Origin: Maricaulis salignorans | GTDB taxonomy: Bacteria > Pseudomonadota > Alphaproteobacteria > Caulobacterales > Maricaulaceae | Assembly (NCBI RefSeq): GCF_900103475.1 | Contig: NZ_FNHG01000012.1 | Coordinates: 25,042-89,041, forward strand | DNA length: 64,000 nucleotides | Direction: 5' to 3' | Shown here: positions 36,730 through 45,728 of the stretch, piece by piece | How the letters are laid out: each line of letters starts with the position of its first letter | How positions within the stretch are numbered: the first letter of the stretch is position 1 | Position numbers and translations under genes: made by a program | Notes under the pieces: generated by a model | Seen by the model: only the letters and a program-made list of their open reading frames with translations | What the model was told of the DNA's origin: nothing | Databases searched by the model: none

Positions 36730-37553
36730 TGCTGTGGATCCTGATTGCCGTGATGGCCAGCCTTACCGTTATCGCCCTGGTGATGCCCTTCATGCGACGC
36801 GATGCGGCGGCCGAACAGGACGGGCTGGGCGCGTTTTCCGGCCAGCTTGAGGAATTGGAGCGCGACCGCGAGCTTGGCCTGATCGGCGCTGATGAAGCGC
36901 GTGCGGCCGAGATCGATATCAAGCGGCGTCTGCTGGCGGCTTCAGAGAATCGGGGCGATGCGGAGACGGCCCATCCGGTGCTGCGTCAGGGCGCGATCAT
37001 CGCCTGTGGTCTGGGTGGTATCGCTGCGGTGGCGCTCTACATGGCGATCGGGACTCCGGATCCCGTCATCCCGATCGAGCCGGAAGCGGTTGAGGTGTCG
37101 GACGAAATGCGTGCCGTGCTGGACCAGGTCGACGCCCTGGCGGCCCAGATGGCGGCCAATCCCGACGATGCCCAGGGTTGGGCCGTGTTGGGGCAATCCT
37201 ATCTCAGCCTTGGCCGCTACAATGAGGCGGCACAGGCCTTCGATCAGGCCATTAACATCGTTCCGGATTCGGCTTTTCTGTTTGCCTCACTGGGGCAGGC
37301 CCTGTTGTTCGACGCCAATGGCATGATGACACCGGCGGCGCGCGAGGCCTTTGCCCGCGCGCTTGATCTCGAGCCGACGGATGTGCGGTCACGTTTCTTC
37401 ATGGCCGAGGCCCAATACCAGTCGGGCGAGACCGATGCGGCGCAGGCGGCCTGGCAGGCCTTGCTGGCGGAGGCGCCACCGGAGGCGAGCTATCGCGCGA
37501 TGATCGAGGCGAGGCTGGCAGCCATGGCGACGGAGCCGGGCGAGCCGGAATAG
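36729..37553 (+). CDS. ccmI: Cytochrome c-type biogenesis protein CcmI (CycH)
   Basis: A 274-residue apocytochrome chaperone. Two N-terminal membrane helices (about 2-22 and 93-112) flank a cytoplasmic loop (LEELERDRELGLIGADEARAAEI, typical of CcmI), and the periplasmic part holds TPR motifs (GWAVLGQSYLSLGRYNEAAQ, ALDLEPTDVRSRFFMAEAQY). It presents apocytochrome to CcmF/CcmH. Last gene of the ccm operon. Confidence 0.93.
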   Translation: MLWILIAVMASLTVIALVMPFMRRDAAAEQDGLGAFSGQLEELERDRELGLIGADEARAAEIDIKRRLLAASENRGDAETAHPVLRQGAIIACGLGGIAAVALYMAIGTPDPVIPIEPEAVEVSDEMRAVLDQVDALAAQMAANPDDAQGWAVLGQSYLSLGRYNEAAQAFDQAINIVPDSAFLFASLGQALLFDANGMMTPAAREAFARALDLEPTDVRSRFFMAEAQYQSGETDAAQAAWQALLAEAPPEASYRAMIEARLAAMATEPGEPE

Positions 37554-37605
37554 TCAGGCCGCCTGGCCAGGGGGGGGCACTCTGTCAGTGGGTTTTGCCG
37601 CGGCG

Positions 37606-37821
37606 TCAGTACAGATCGCGGTCGTGCATATCTTCCACCGGGCGGGCCCGGTCATCACGTGCCCAGCTGACGAACATCGCCATTTGCCGGTCAGCTTCCA
37701 CATGGAAATCTTCGGGGATCTGGGTTGCTTCGGCGAACTTGTCACGAACAGAGGCGGGACATGCAACGGCCAGCCCCCATGCGATCGCGATGACTGCGAC
37801 CAAAAAAATTCCGTTTTTCAT
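37606..37821 (-). CDS. Small exported or membrane-anchored hypothetical protein
   Basis: A 71-residue protein. The ATG at 37821 has a strong GGAGG site five bases upstream. A hydrophobic N-terminus (GIFLVAVIAIAWGLAVACPA) acts as a signal or anchor, with one Cys near its end; the rest is a charged tail rich in Asp/Arg (FVSWARDDRARPVEDMHDRD). No family recognised. It converges on ccmI and is probably monocistronic. Confidence 0.65.
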   Translation of the reverse strand: MKNGIFLVAVIAIAWGLAVACPASVRDKFAEATQIPEDFHVEADRQMAMFVSWARDDRARPVEDMHDRDLY

Positions 37822-38141
37822 CAACGCCTCCCCAGCCGTGAATCACATCAGGTGATGGGTTACAGAACCTTAATAATCGGGGGCGGTCCATCCCGAGCAT
37901 CGATAAATCGGGCTGTTTCCGGACGAATTTCGATCAATCGGGCCGATTATCAGCGCTGCGAAGGCGGGTATGAGCGAGGGGCTGACAGGTTTGTTCGTAA
38001 CCATGCCGGCTGCGACCGGTCATATTTGATAGCCGGGAACGAGCCGGTTGCTTTGGAAAAGCGAAAGGGTGCCAGTATACCTTGCACGGCCCAGAGGCGC
38101 GATTCGAGTGAATCGTTGCGGCATTGCCGGATGGAAGTTTG

Positions 38142-40193
38142 ATGGTGGCAGACACGAAAATCGGCGGCACGGCGGGCAATGCGCAGGCTTATCGTACGGT
38201 GCTCGACCTGGTTCACCTCAGCTCAGTCGGCAATGCCGATCATGAGCGGGCCATTCTTCAGATCCTGGATCGCGTCAAAACCCATTTCAAATTGCCGCGC
38301 GTTGCGGTCTGCCAGATCGCGCCGGATCGATACTCGGTCGAATATCTCCTGGACGATACCGGACGGTATAGCGTCGGAGATGCGCCGGAGCTTGCCGGCA
38401 GCTGGTGCCAGCAGCTTGTCGAACGCGATCAGACCATCATGGCCTCGCGTGTGGCCGGCAATGGGCCTGATCCCTATCCCGGTCTCGCGGCGTGCAGTCC
38501 ACAGGTCTATGCCGGCGCGCGCATTCTGGTTGATGGCCGGCTGCACGGGACGCTCAATGTCACGGCCGATGAAGCGGTTGGAACGCATTTCAATGATGAT
38601 GACCGCAATGTGCTGGAGACGGCCGCTGCACTGGTCGGCCACCACGTCTCGCTCCTGCGCGCTGACTCCCGGTTTGACCTCGCGGTCCGCGGATCCAGCG
38701 TCGGGTTATGGGAGTGGAATCTCGAGGATGATGCGGTCTATTGGTCGCCGCGTTGTTATGAGCTGACGGGGCTGGACCCGGCCGAACATACGCCGCTCGT
38801 CAGCGACTTCACCGAATTGCAGCATCCCGACGACCGCGAGGCGCAGGCCGAGGCGATCCGGCAACATCTCAAGCATGGAACGCCCTATCAGATCGAGCAC
38901 CGCATTCGCCACCGGGACGGGCATTATGTCTGGGTTCATTCCCGTGGGCAGGCGGTCTGGAATCGGGCGGGCGTGCCGCAGCGCATGGCCGGCTCGATCG
39001 AGGATATTACGGAACGCAAGCGGGTCGAGGAGGCCTGGCACCGCAGCGAGGAACGCCATGAATTGGCGGTTCGCGGGACGGGTGTCGGTGTGTGGGACTG
39101 GGATGTCCGCAGCGGGGTTGTGTACTGGTCTGAGCAGCTGAAACGGATCCTGGCGCCGGACATGCCCGAGCCGGAACTCTCGATCGAAGCCTTCGCCGCG
39201 CGGATTCATGACGAGGATCGCGAACGCGTGCTCGGCGCGCTGCAGCGGCACCTGGCCCATGACGGCGAGTATCGGGCCGAGTATCGCAGCTGCCGCCCCG
39301 ACGGCAGTTTCATCTGGGTACACACACGCGGGCAGGCGGTCTGGGACGAGAATGGTGAGCCCGTTCGCATGGCCGGCTCCTGTCACGACATCACCGAACG
39401 CAAGGAATCCGAAGTGCGCATGGCGCAGCAGGCTGAGGAATTGCTGCGGACCAATCGTGAGCTCGAGCAGTATGCCTCGATTGCCTCGCACGACCTGCAG
39501 GAGCCCCTGCGCAAGATCAATAGTTTCGGCGAGCTGCTGGTGCGCGACTATACCGACCGTCTCGACGAACGCGGCCGCCTTCTGGTCGACCGGATGGTCG
39601 ATGGGGCGCAACGTCTACGGCAATTGATTCAGGACCTGCTCAGCTATTCCCGGTCGTCGAATGATGACATGAAAATTGCCGAGGTCGGGTTGGCGGACCT
39701 GGTCGCGCGCGTGTCGAGCGACTTTGAGCTTGCGATTGCGGAGACGGACGCCACCATCACCTGTGAGAATGATGTTGTTCTGCGCGGTGATGAATTGCTG
39801 TTGCGCCAGCTCTTCCACAATCTGCTCGGCAATTCATTGAAGTATCGCGGCGATACGCCGCCGCATGTGCGCATCGCGGCGACGCGGACCGACGATGGTG
39901 CCCACTGGCATCTCATGGTTCGCGATAACGGGATCGGGTTTGCCAGCCGCTATGCCGAGCGCGTTTTCGACATGTTCAAGCGTCTGCATCCGCGTGATGC
40001 CTATCCTGGCACCGGAATCGGCCTGGCATTGTGTCAGCGGGTCGTCGAACGCCATGGTGGCCGTATCTGGGTCGAGAGCGAACCGGGGGCGGGCAGCTGC
40101 TTTCATATCGAGCTGCCGGTATTGCCGGTGGAGGCGCATGCCGCCACCTTATCCGGCTCCGGCACCGGGAGTGATCCGCAAACTAGGGTTTGA
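38142..40193 (+). CDS. GAF-PAS-PAS sensor histidine kinase
   Basis: A 683-residue soluble kinase with no membrane helix. Domains in order: GAF (about 15-170), PAS/PAC 1 (about 178-300), PAS/PAC 2 (about 306-430), HisKA with phospho-acceptor His450 in IASHDLQEPLRK, and HATPase_c (N-box HNLLGNSLKY, G1 DNGIGF, G2 GTGIGLALC). The two PAS/PAC units are alike (VWVHSRGQAVW and IWVHTRGQAVW, each ending in DITERK), a tandem duplication. The DLQEPLRKI box is the family shared with bacteriophytochrome-type kinases. No response regulator is adjacent. The ATG at 38142 follows GGAAG; a TTG six codons earlier is possible. Confidence 0.92.
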   Translation: MVADTKIGGTAGNAQAYRTVLDLVHLSSVGNADHERAILQILDRVKTHFKLPRVAVCQIAPDRYSVEYLLDDTGRYSVGDAPELAGSWCQQLVERDQTIMASRVAGNGPDPYPGLAACSPQVYAGARILVDGRLHGTLNVTADEAVGTHFNDDDRNVLETAAALVGHHVSLLRADSRFDLAVRGSSVGLWEWNLEDDAVYWSPRCYELTGLDPAEHTPLVSDFTELQHPDDREAQAEAIRQHLKHGTPYQIEHRIRHRDGHYVWVHSRGQAVWNRAGVPQRMAGSIEDITERKRVEEAWHRSEERHELAVRGTGVGVWDWDVRSGVVYWSEQLKRILAPDMPEPELSIEAFAARIHDEDRERVLGALQRHLAHDGEYRAEYRSCRPDGSFIWVHTRGQAVWDENGEPVRMAGSCHDITERKESEVRMAQQAEELLRTNRELEQYASIASHDLQEPLRKINSFGELLVRDYTDRLDERGRLLVDRMVDGAQRLRQLIQDLLSYSRSSNDDMKIAEVGLADLVARVSSDFELAIAETDATITCENDVVLRGDELLLRQLFHNLLGNSLKYRGDTPPHVRIAATRTDDGAHWHLMVRDNGIGFASRYAERVFDMFKRLHPRDAYPGTGIGLALCQRVVERHGGRIWVESEPGAGSCFHIELPVLPVEAHAATLSGSGTGSDPQTRV

Positions 40194-40274
40194 CCTTTGC
40201 AGTGAGATTGTCGACATTTCATGCGGCCCACCCCATGTTGTCACTATCCGAAATCCAGCAATGAGTTTGACCCT

Positions 40275-41183
40275 ATGAAGCCTGAAAGCCCTGCCGTGAC
40301 GCGATCCATGTCGATTGTCAGAACTTGGGGTACGCTCAACTGGGCCAGTGTGTTTTCGGTTATTCTCTATCCGGTTCTGGGGGTTGGCCTGCTGGTGACC
40401 ATGGTCATTCTCGGTCTGGCGCTTGAGGGCCTCACCCTGCACTGGTGGTACGCGCCGCTCGGTCTGTTCGTGATGGCGGCGACGATCTTCCTCTGCAATA
40501 TGGGGATCGGGCCCTTGCACCGGATCTGGCAGCACCGCGCCGGCGAGATCAAATGGCCGGCCCAGGTCATTTTCATGTTCAATTGCATCCTGGCCATGCA
40601 GGGTTCGTTGAAAGACTGGGTCAATTACCATTCCCAGCACCATCGTTTTGCCGACAATCCCGGCGACCCGCACAATCCGCTCGAGAGCAAGGTCTGGGCC
40701 TGGATGGGCTGGATCCTGTGGCGCGATAGCGCCGATCTGGAGCGGCCAATGCCGATGTGGCTGAAGGAAAACAAGGTTGTGCTGTTCGCCGACCGTTTCC
40801 ACATCTCGCTGTCGCTGGCGATGCATTTCCTGATCCCGGGACTGATCTATCTCGCGGTCGCTCTGGCTGGCGGCTCGCTGATCCTGGTCGCCTTGCTGCA
40901 TGCCTGCGTCATCATTGGCCGTGGCATCCAGTTCCACGCGACGACGCTGGGCGTGAATGTGTTTGGTCATCTCGATACGCCCAAATGGGTCGACTACCTG
41001 CTGGCGCTGTTGACTGGCGGCGAAGCCTTGCACGATCACCATCACGAATTTCCGCGCAGCGCGCTGCATTTGCCCAAGCGGGGCATCTGGAACCGCATCG
41101 TCGATTATAACGGGACCATGCTGCTGGTTCTGCGCCGGCTCGGGCTGGCCAAAAATCTGGAGATTGCCCCTCAGTTCGCTTGA
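40275..41183 (+). CDS. Membrane fatty acid desaturase (delta-9 acyl-CoA type)
   Basis: A 302-residue di-iron membrane enzyme. The three His boxes are HRIWQH (from His82), HSQHH (His119-His123) and HDHHH near residue 255, with four helices between and after the first two. The pattern is that of stearoyl-CoA-type desaturases. The ATG at 40275 overlaps a five-codon mini-frame. It introduces a double bond into membrane-lipid acyl chains and needs a ferredoxin or cytochrome donor from elsewhere. Not linked in an operon. Confidence 0.9.
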   Translation: MKPESPAVTRSMSIVRTWGTLNWASVFSVILYPVLGVGLLVTMVILGLALEGLTLHWWYAPLGLFVMAATIFLCNMGIGPLHRIWQHRAGEIKWPAQVIFMFNCILAMQGSLKDWVNYHSQHHRFADNPGDPHNPLESKVWAWMGWILWRDSADLERPMPMWLKENKVVLFADRFHISLSLAMHFLIPGLIYLAVALAGGSLILVALLHACVIIGRGIQFHATTLGVNVFGHLDTPKWVDYLLALLTGGEALHDHHHEFPRSALHLPKRGIWNRIVDYNGTMLLVLRRLGLAKNLEIAPQFA

Positions 41184-41232
41184 CCTCGCGCAGGCGAGGG
41201 CGGGCAATGGCGGGGATTTCACGCCTAACGAG

Positions 41233-41253
41233 TTGACGTGAGCGTAAACGTCA
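41233..41253 (+). promoter_or_regulatory. LiuR/FadR-type inverted repeat upstream of the acyl-CoA operon
   Basis: TTGACG-TGAG-CGTAAA (41233-41248) is an imperfect palindrome like the TTGACGTnnACGTAAA boxes of MerR-type LiuR, and it overlaps a second pairing TGACGT / ACGTCA (41234-41239 and 41248-41253, perfect arms, 8-base gap). It lies 29 bases before the first start codon, where it could also contain the -35 hexamer. The repeat is seen; the regulator is inferred. Confidence 0.55.
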
Positions 41254-41281
41254 CGCCGACAAGACAATCAAGGGGAGAGAC

Positions 41282-42457
41282 ATGCCGGACCTGGAAAGAT
41301 TTCGCGCCGAGACGCGCGCCTGGCTTGAGGCCAATTGCCCGGAGGAAATGCGCCGTCCGATGAAGGGCGAAAATGATGCTGTCTGGGGCGGCCGCAAGGC
41401 GGTGTTCGAATCCGAGGCCCAGAAAACCTGGCTCGATCGCATGGCGTCAAAAGGCTGGACGGTGCCGGAATGGCCCGTCGCCTATGGCGGTGGTGGCCTG
41501 TCCAAGGCCGAGGCCAAGGTGTTGCGCGAGGAAATGGGGCGCATCAAGGCACGCTCGCCTCTGATGTCCTTCGGCATCTGGATGCTTGGGCCTGCACTCC
41601 TGAAATATGGCAATGAAGATCAAAAGCTCGAGCATCTGCCCAAGATTGCCCGCGGCGAAATCCGCTGGGCCCAGGGTTATTCCGAGCCCAATGCCGGCTC
41701 CGATCTCGCAGCCCTGATGACCAAGTGCGAAGACAAGGGCGATCATTATCTGGTCAATGGCCAGAAGATCTGGACCTCCTATGCCGATCAGGCTGACTGG
41801 ATTTTCGTGCTGGTGCGTACCGATTTCACGGCCAAGAAGCATGAGGGCATCAGCTTCATCCTGGTCGACATGGATCAGCCCGGCGTCACTACCAAGCCGA
41901 TCAAGCTGATTTCCGGAAAATCACCCTTCTGCGAGACCTTCTTTGATGATGCCCGTGCCGAAAAGAAAAACCTCGTCGGCGAGCTCAACAAGGGCTGGAC
42001 CATCGCCAAATACCTGCTCACCCATGAGCGTGAGATGATCGGCGGCACCGGTGCCGGCTCCGGCGCGATGCGGCCGATGGGCGATGTCGCCATTCAGCAG
42101 GTCGGCCTCAACGAGCATGGTCAGCTGGCCGATCCGGTCCTGCGCACCGATGTAGCGCGCGCCGAGATTGATGGTCTGGCCTTCCTGTCGACGCTGGAGC
42201 GCGTCACCGAAGAAGCCAAGTCTGGCCAGGGCGTCGGCGCCAATTCCTCGATGCTGAAATATTACGGCACCGAGCTCAACAAGCGCCGGCTGGAATTGAT
42301 GATGGATGGGTCCGGCCATGACGGGCTGGAATGGGATGGCGATGGCGATGTGGCGCGGCACTGGTTGCGCACCAAGGCCAATTCGATCGAGGGCGGAACC
42401 TCCGAGGTTCAGCTCAATATCATCTCGAAACGCATTCTCGACCTGCCGAGCGCCTGA
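41282..42457 (+). CDS. Acyl-CoA dehydrogenase 1 (possible alpha subunit of a heteromer)
   Basis: A 391-residue flavoprotein that oxidises an acyl-CoA to the 2-enoyl-CoA. The FAD site GYSEPNAGSDLAAL, the IWTSYADQADW strand and C-terminal SIEGGTSEVQLNIIS are typical. In that last motif the usual catalytic YEGT is EGGT, as in the steroid/bile-acid side-chain enzymes that work as pairs. The next gene, 14 bases on, is a second, different dehydrogenase, which supports a heteromer. First gene of the ten-gene operon, with an AGGGGAGAG ribosome site. Confidence 0.9.
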   Translation: MPDLERFRAETRAWLEANCPEEMRRPMKGENDAVWGGRKAVFESEAQKTWLDRMASKGWTVPEWPVAYGGGGLSKAEAKVLREEMGRIKARSPLMSFGIWMLGPALLKYGNEDQKLEHLPKIARGEIRWAQGYSEPNAGSDLAALMTKCEDKGDHYLVNGQKIWTSYADQADWIFVLVRTDFTAKKHEGISFILVDMDQPGVTTKPIKLISGKSPFCETFFDDARAEKKNLVGELNKGWTIAKYLLTHEREMIGGTGAGSGAMRPMGDVAIQQVGLNEHGQLADPVLRTDVARAEIDGLAFLSTLERVTEEAKSGQGVGANSSMLKYYGTELNKRRLELMMDGSGHDGLEWDGDGDVARHWLRTKANSIEGGTSEVQLNIISKRILDLPSA

Positions 42458-42471
42458 GGGGGATACACACC

Positions 42472-43611
42472 ATGGCAATGCTGCTGAACGAAGAACAAGG
42501 CATGCTCAAGGATGCCGCCAAGGGCTATCTCAAGACATCGGCGCCGATCAGCCAATTACGCAAACTGCGCGATGCCGAGAGCGCTGACGGTTTCGACCGC
42601 AAGACCTGGAAAGACATGGCCGAAATGGGCTGGGCCAGCGTCCTGGTGCCTGAAGACCATGGCGGCGTCGCCATGGGCCATGTCGCCGCTGGTGTGATCG
42701 CCGAGGAAATGGGCCGCACCCTGACCGCTTCGCCTTTCCTGTCGACCGCAATCCTGGGCGCCACGGCGCTCACGCGTTTTGGCAGCGAGGCCCAGAAGGC
42801 CGAATACCTGCCGCGCCTGGCCGCCGGTGATTTTCTCACGGCGCTGGCCGTCGACGAGACCCACAAGCATAATCCCTCGAGCGTAACCACGACGGCGCAA
42901 CGCTCCGGCAATGGTTTCAAGCTGGATGGTCGCAAATCCTTCGTCGCCGAAGGCCATATCGCCGATATGCTGATCGTCTCGGCCCGCACCGCCGGTGCTG
43001 ATGGCGAACCGGAGGGCATTACGCTTTTCCTGGTGCCGCGCGAAGCCGCCGGTGTCTCGGTCGAGCGCGCCTCCATGATCGACAGCCGCAACTCTGCGGC
43101 GATCACGCTGGAAGGCGTTGAAGTCACCGCTGACGCCGTGCTCGGCGAAGTCGATGGCGGTTACACGGCGCTGGAAGCCGTGCTCGATGCCGGCCGCGCC
43201 GGTCTGGCCGCCGAAATGTCCGGCTCGGCCCAGGAATGCCTGGGCCAGACACTCGCCTATCTGCGCGAGCGCAAGCAGTTCGGCGAGATCATCGGCACTT
43301 ACCAGGCGCTGCAGCACCGCGCCGCGCATCTCTATACCGAGATCGAACTGGGCAAATCCATCGTCCTCAAGGCGTTGCAGACACTGGATATGGCACCGGA
43401 TCACGCTGCCATGATGGTCTCGGCCGCGAAGTCGAAACTGGGCCAGGTGGCCCAGCTCTCGGCCCGCGAGGCGATCCAGATGCATGGCGGGATCGGCATG
43501 ACCGATGAGTACGATATCGGCTTCTTCATCAAGCGCGTTCGCGTCGCCGAAGCGCTGTATGGTGATGCCAATTATCACACCGACAAGTTCGCGCGTCTGC
43601 GCAAATACTAA
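42472..43611 (+). CDS. Acyl-CoA dehydrogenase 2 (possible beta subunit of a heteromer)
   Basis: A 379-residue acyl-CoA dehydrogenase starting at the ATG at 42472. The middle domain is reduced at the FAD-binding turn: where family members read TEPxAGSD it has VDETHKHNPSSV. The C-terminal domain keeps RKQFGEIIGTYQALQHR and QMHGGIGMTDEYDIG. A degenerate flavin loop next to a complete partner is what is seen in heterotetrameric acyl-CoA dehydrogenases of sterol catabolism, so it is probably the partner of the gene before it. This is an inference; a stand-alone enzyme is possible. Confidence 0.88.
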   Translation: MAMLLNEEQGMLKDAAKGYLKTSAPISQLRKLRDAESADGFDRKTWKDMAEMGWASVLVPEDHGGVAMGHVAAGVIAEEMGRTLTASPFLSTAILGATALTRFGSEAQKAEYLPRLAAGDFLTALAVDETHKHNPSSVTTTAQRSGNGFKLDGRKSFVAEGHIADMLIVSARTAGADGEPEGITLFLVPREAAGVSVERASMIDSRNSAAITLEGVEVTADAVLGEVDGGYTALEAVLDAGRAGLAAEMSGSAQECLGQTLAYLRERKQFGEIIGTYQALQHRAAHLYTEIELGKSIVLKALQTLDMAPDHAAMMVSAAKSKLGQVAQLSAREAIQMHGGIGMTDEYDIGFFIKRVRVAEALYGDANYHTDKFARLRKY

Positions 43612-43637
43612 GCCGGTCAAGGCCGGGGAGGGTCGAT

Positions 43638-44429
43638 ATGGACTACACAGGAAAAGTGGTTGCGATCACGGGCGGAGCCCGCGGGATCGGCCTCGCCATG
43701 GCCCAGGCCTTTCATGACCGTGGCGCGAAAATCGCGCTGGCCGATTTGCGGGGAGCCGAAGAAGCCGCCAAGGCATTCTCGGGCTATGGCGCTCGCGTCG
43801 ATGTCACCAAGGAGGCCGATATTGCCGCCTTCCTGATCCAGACCGAAGAAAGGCTCGGGCCGGTCGACATCTATGTCTCCAATGCCGGTATCCTGCGTAC
43901 GGACGAGCCGAGCTGGGATGCAGCCGGGGCGGACGACAAGGCCTGGCATGACTCATTTGAGGTCAATGTGATGGGTGCCGTCCGCGGTGCGCGCCAGGTC
44001 TGGCCACGGATGAAACCGCGCGGCGGCGGGGTCTTTGTGCTGGTGGCGTCCGCTGCTGGCCTTCTGGCCCAGATCGGAGCCTCGTCCTATAGCGCCAGCA
44101 AGCACGCCGCCGTCTCCTTCGCGGAGAGCCTGGCCGTGGCGCATGGCGATGACGGCTTGCAGGTCGTCTGCGTCTGTCCGCAGGCGGTTCGTACCGATAT
44201 GCTTGGCGGCAGCGAGGATGGCGGCATTGCCGGCGCTGACGGGATTGTTGAACCCTCGGCTGTTGCCGAAGCCATGCTGGCGGCGATCGAGAACAAGCAC
44301 TTTCTCGCTTTTCCGCATCCCAAGGTCGCCGAATATGAAGCCTTGCGGGCCACCCAGCGTGATCGCTGGCTCGGCGGGATGCGCAAGTTTCGACGTATGA
44401 TGATCAACGAACGCGGCCGGCCGGTCTAG
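43638..44429 (+). CDS. Short-chain dehydrogenase/reductase
   Basis: A 263-residue NAD(P)-dependent enzyme. The dinucleotide motif is TGGARGIG (near residue 11), Asp of ALADLRG favours NAD, the structural NAG is in YVSNAGI, and catalytic Ser and Tyr-x3-Lys are in VASAAGLL and YSASK. Fourth-position oxidation of a hydroxyacyl-CoA or a steroid-like alcohol is likely in this operon. GGGGAGGG precedes the start. Confidence 0.88.
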   Translation: MDYTGKVVAITGGARGIGLAMAQAFHDRGAKIALADLRGAEEAAKAFSGYGARVDVTKEADIAAFLIQTEERLGPVDIYVSNAGILRTDEPSWDAAGADDKAWHDSFEVNVMGAVRGARQVWPRMKPRGGGVFVLVASAAGLLAQIGASSYSASKHAAVSFAESLAVAHGDDGLQVVCVCPQAVRTDMLGGSEDGGIAGADGIVEPSAVAEAMLAAIENKHFLAFPHPKVAEYEALRATQRDRWLGGMRKFRRMMINERGRPV

Positions 44430-44483
44430 GGTTCAACCGCGCGCAGTCAGCACACCAAACCAGATATTCACGGGAGAGTTGAG

Positions 44484-45728
44484 ATGGATTTAGGGATTTC
44501 CGAGCGGGTCAAGCCGCTGATCGAGCAGGTTCGGGCCATGGTGCGCGACGAGATCCTGCCGCTCGAGGACGAGTATCACGCTGAGGTGGGCAAGGCCGCC
44601 GGCGGGGACCGTTTTGCCTTTACCGATCGCCAGGTCGAGATTCGCGAGACCCTGAAAGCCAAGGCCCGCGAGCGCGGCCTGTGGAATTTCTGGCTCACCG
44701 GCTCTGATCGCGGCTATGGCCTGTCGACGCTGGAATATGCCTATCTCGCCGAAGAAATGGGCTGGTCCTTCCTGGCGCCGGAAGTCTTCAATTGTTCCGC
44801 TCCGGACACCGGCAATATGGAAGTGATCGAGCGCTATGGCTCGACAGCACAGAAAGAACGCTGGCTCAGCGATCTGCTCGAGGGCAAGAAGCGCTCCGCC
44901 TATCTGATGACCGAGCCGGATGTCGCCTCGTCCGACGCCACCAATATCGCCTTCTCCGCCGTGCTTGAGGGTGATGAGTGGGTGCTCAATGGCGAGAAAT
45001 ACTGGGCTTCGGGCGCCGGCGATCCACGCTGCGCCGTCTATGTGCTGATGGCGCGAACCGAGGGTGAGGAAGCCGGCCGCCATGGCCGTCATTCGCAATT
45101 CCTCGTCGATGCCGCCACGCCGGGGATCGAACTTCTGCGTCCGATGACCGTGTTTGGTCATGACGATGCGCCGCACGGTCATATGCATATCCGCTTCACC
45201 AATGTGCGCGTTCCCAAGGACACGATCATTCTCGGTCGCGGCAAGGGTTTTGAAATCTCCCAGGGCCGGCTCGGGCCTGGCCGCATCCACCACTGCATGC
45301 GCGCCATCGGTCAGTCGGAACGCGCGATGGAACTGATGTGCCGCCGCTCGGTCTCGCGTACCGCATTCGGCCAGAAACTGGCCCGGCTCGGTGCCAATAA
45401 GGATATTATCGCCGAGCGCCGCATGGCGATCGAACAGGCACGTCTGTTGTGCCTGAAAGCCGCCTGGATGATGGATCAGGGCGATCCGCGCGCGGCTGCG
45501 CCCTACATCTCCCAGATCAAGGTCATCGCACCGCGCGTCGCGCTGGAGACCGTTGATGAGGCGATGCAGATGCATGGCGGCACCGGGGTCTCCCAGGACA
45601 CGCCACTGGCCGGCATGTGGGTTGCGCTTCGCACGCTGCGCTTCGCCGATGGTCCTGATGCGGTGCACCGCATGGTGATCGCCCGCCAGGAGCTCAAGCG
45701 CTACGTCAACGAAGCATTGGAGGGCTGA
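44484..45728 (+). CDS. Acyl-CoA dehydrogenase 3 (ACAD10/11-like)
   Basis: A 414-residue dehydrogenase of the longer ACAD10/11-like branch: YLMTEPDVASSDATNI at the flavin site, NGEKYWASGAGDPRCAVYVL, RLGPGRIHHCMRAIGQSERA and the C-terminal FADGPDAVHRMVI. In that final motif an Asp replaces the usual catalytic Glu, the known feature of this branch, which handles 4-hydroxy- or branched acyl-CoAs in some organisms. It is co-transcribed: the ligase gene begins one base after its stop. Confidence 0.9.
   Translation: MDLGISERVKPLIEQVRAMVRDEILPLEDEYHAEVGKAAGGDRFAFTDRQVEIRETLKAKARERGLWNFWLTGSDRGYGLSTLEYAYLAEEMGWSFLAPEVFNCSAPDTGNMEVIERYGSTAQKERWLSDLLEGKKRSAYLMTEPDVASSDATNIAFSAVLEGDEWVLNGEKYWASGAGDPRCAVYVLMARTEGEEAGRHGRHSQFLVDAATPGIELLRPMTVFGHDDAPHGHMHIRFTNVRVPKDTIILGRGKGFEISQGRLGPGRIHHCMRAIGQSERAMELMCRRSVSRTAFGQKLARLGANKDIIAERRMAIEQARLLCLKAAWMMDQGDPRAAAPYISQIKVIAPRVALETVDEAMQMHGGTGVSQDTPLAGMWVALRTLRFADGPDAVHRMVIARQELKRYVNEALEG

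Noticed and set aside
40149..41267. A 372-codon minus-strand frame opposite the desaturase
   Set aside because: The three His boxes of the desaturase lie on the plus strand; the antisense product has no motif.
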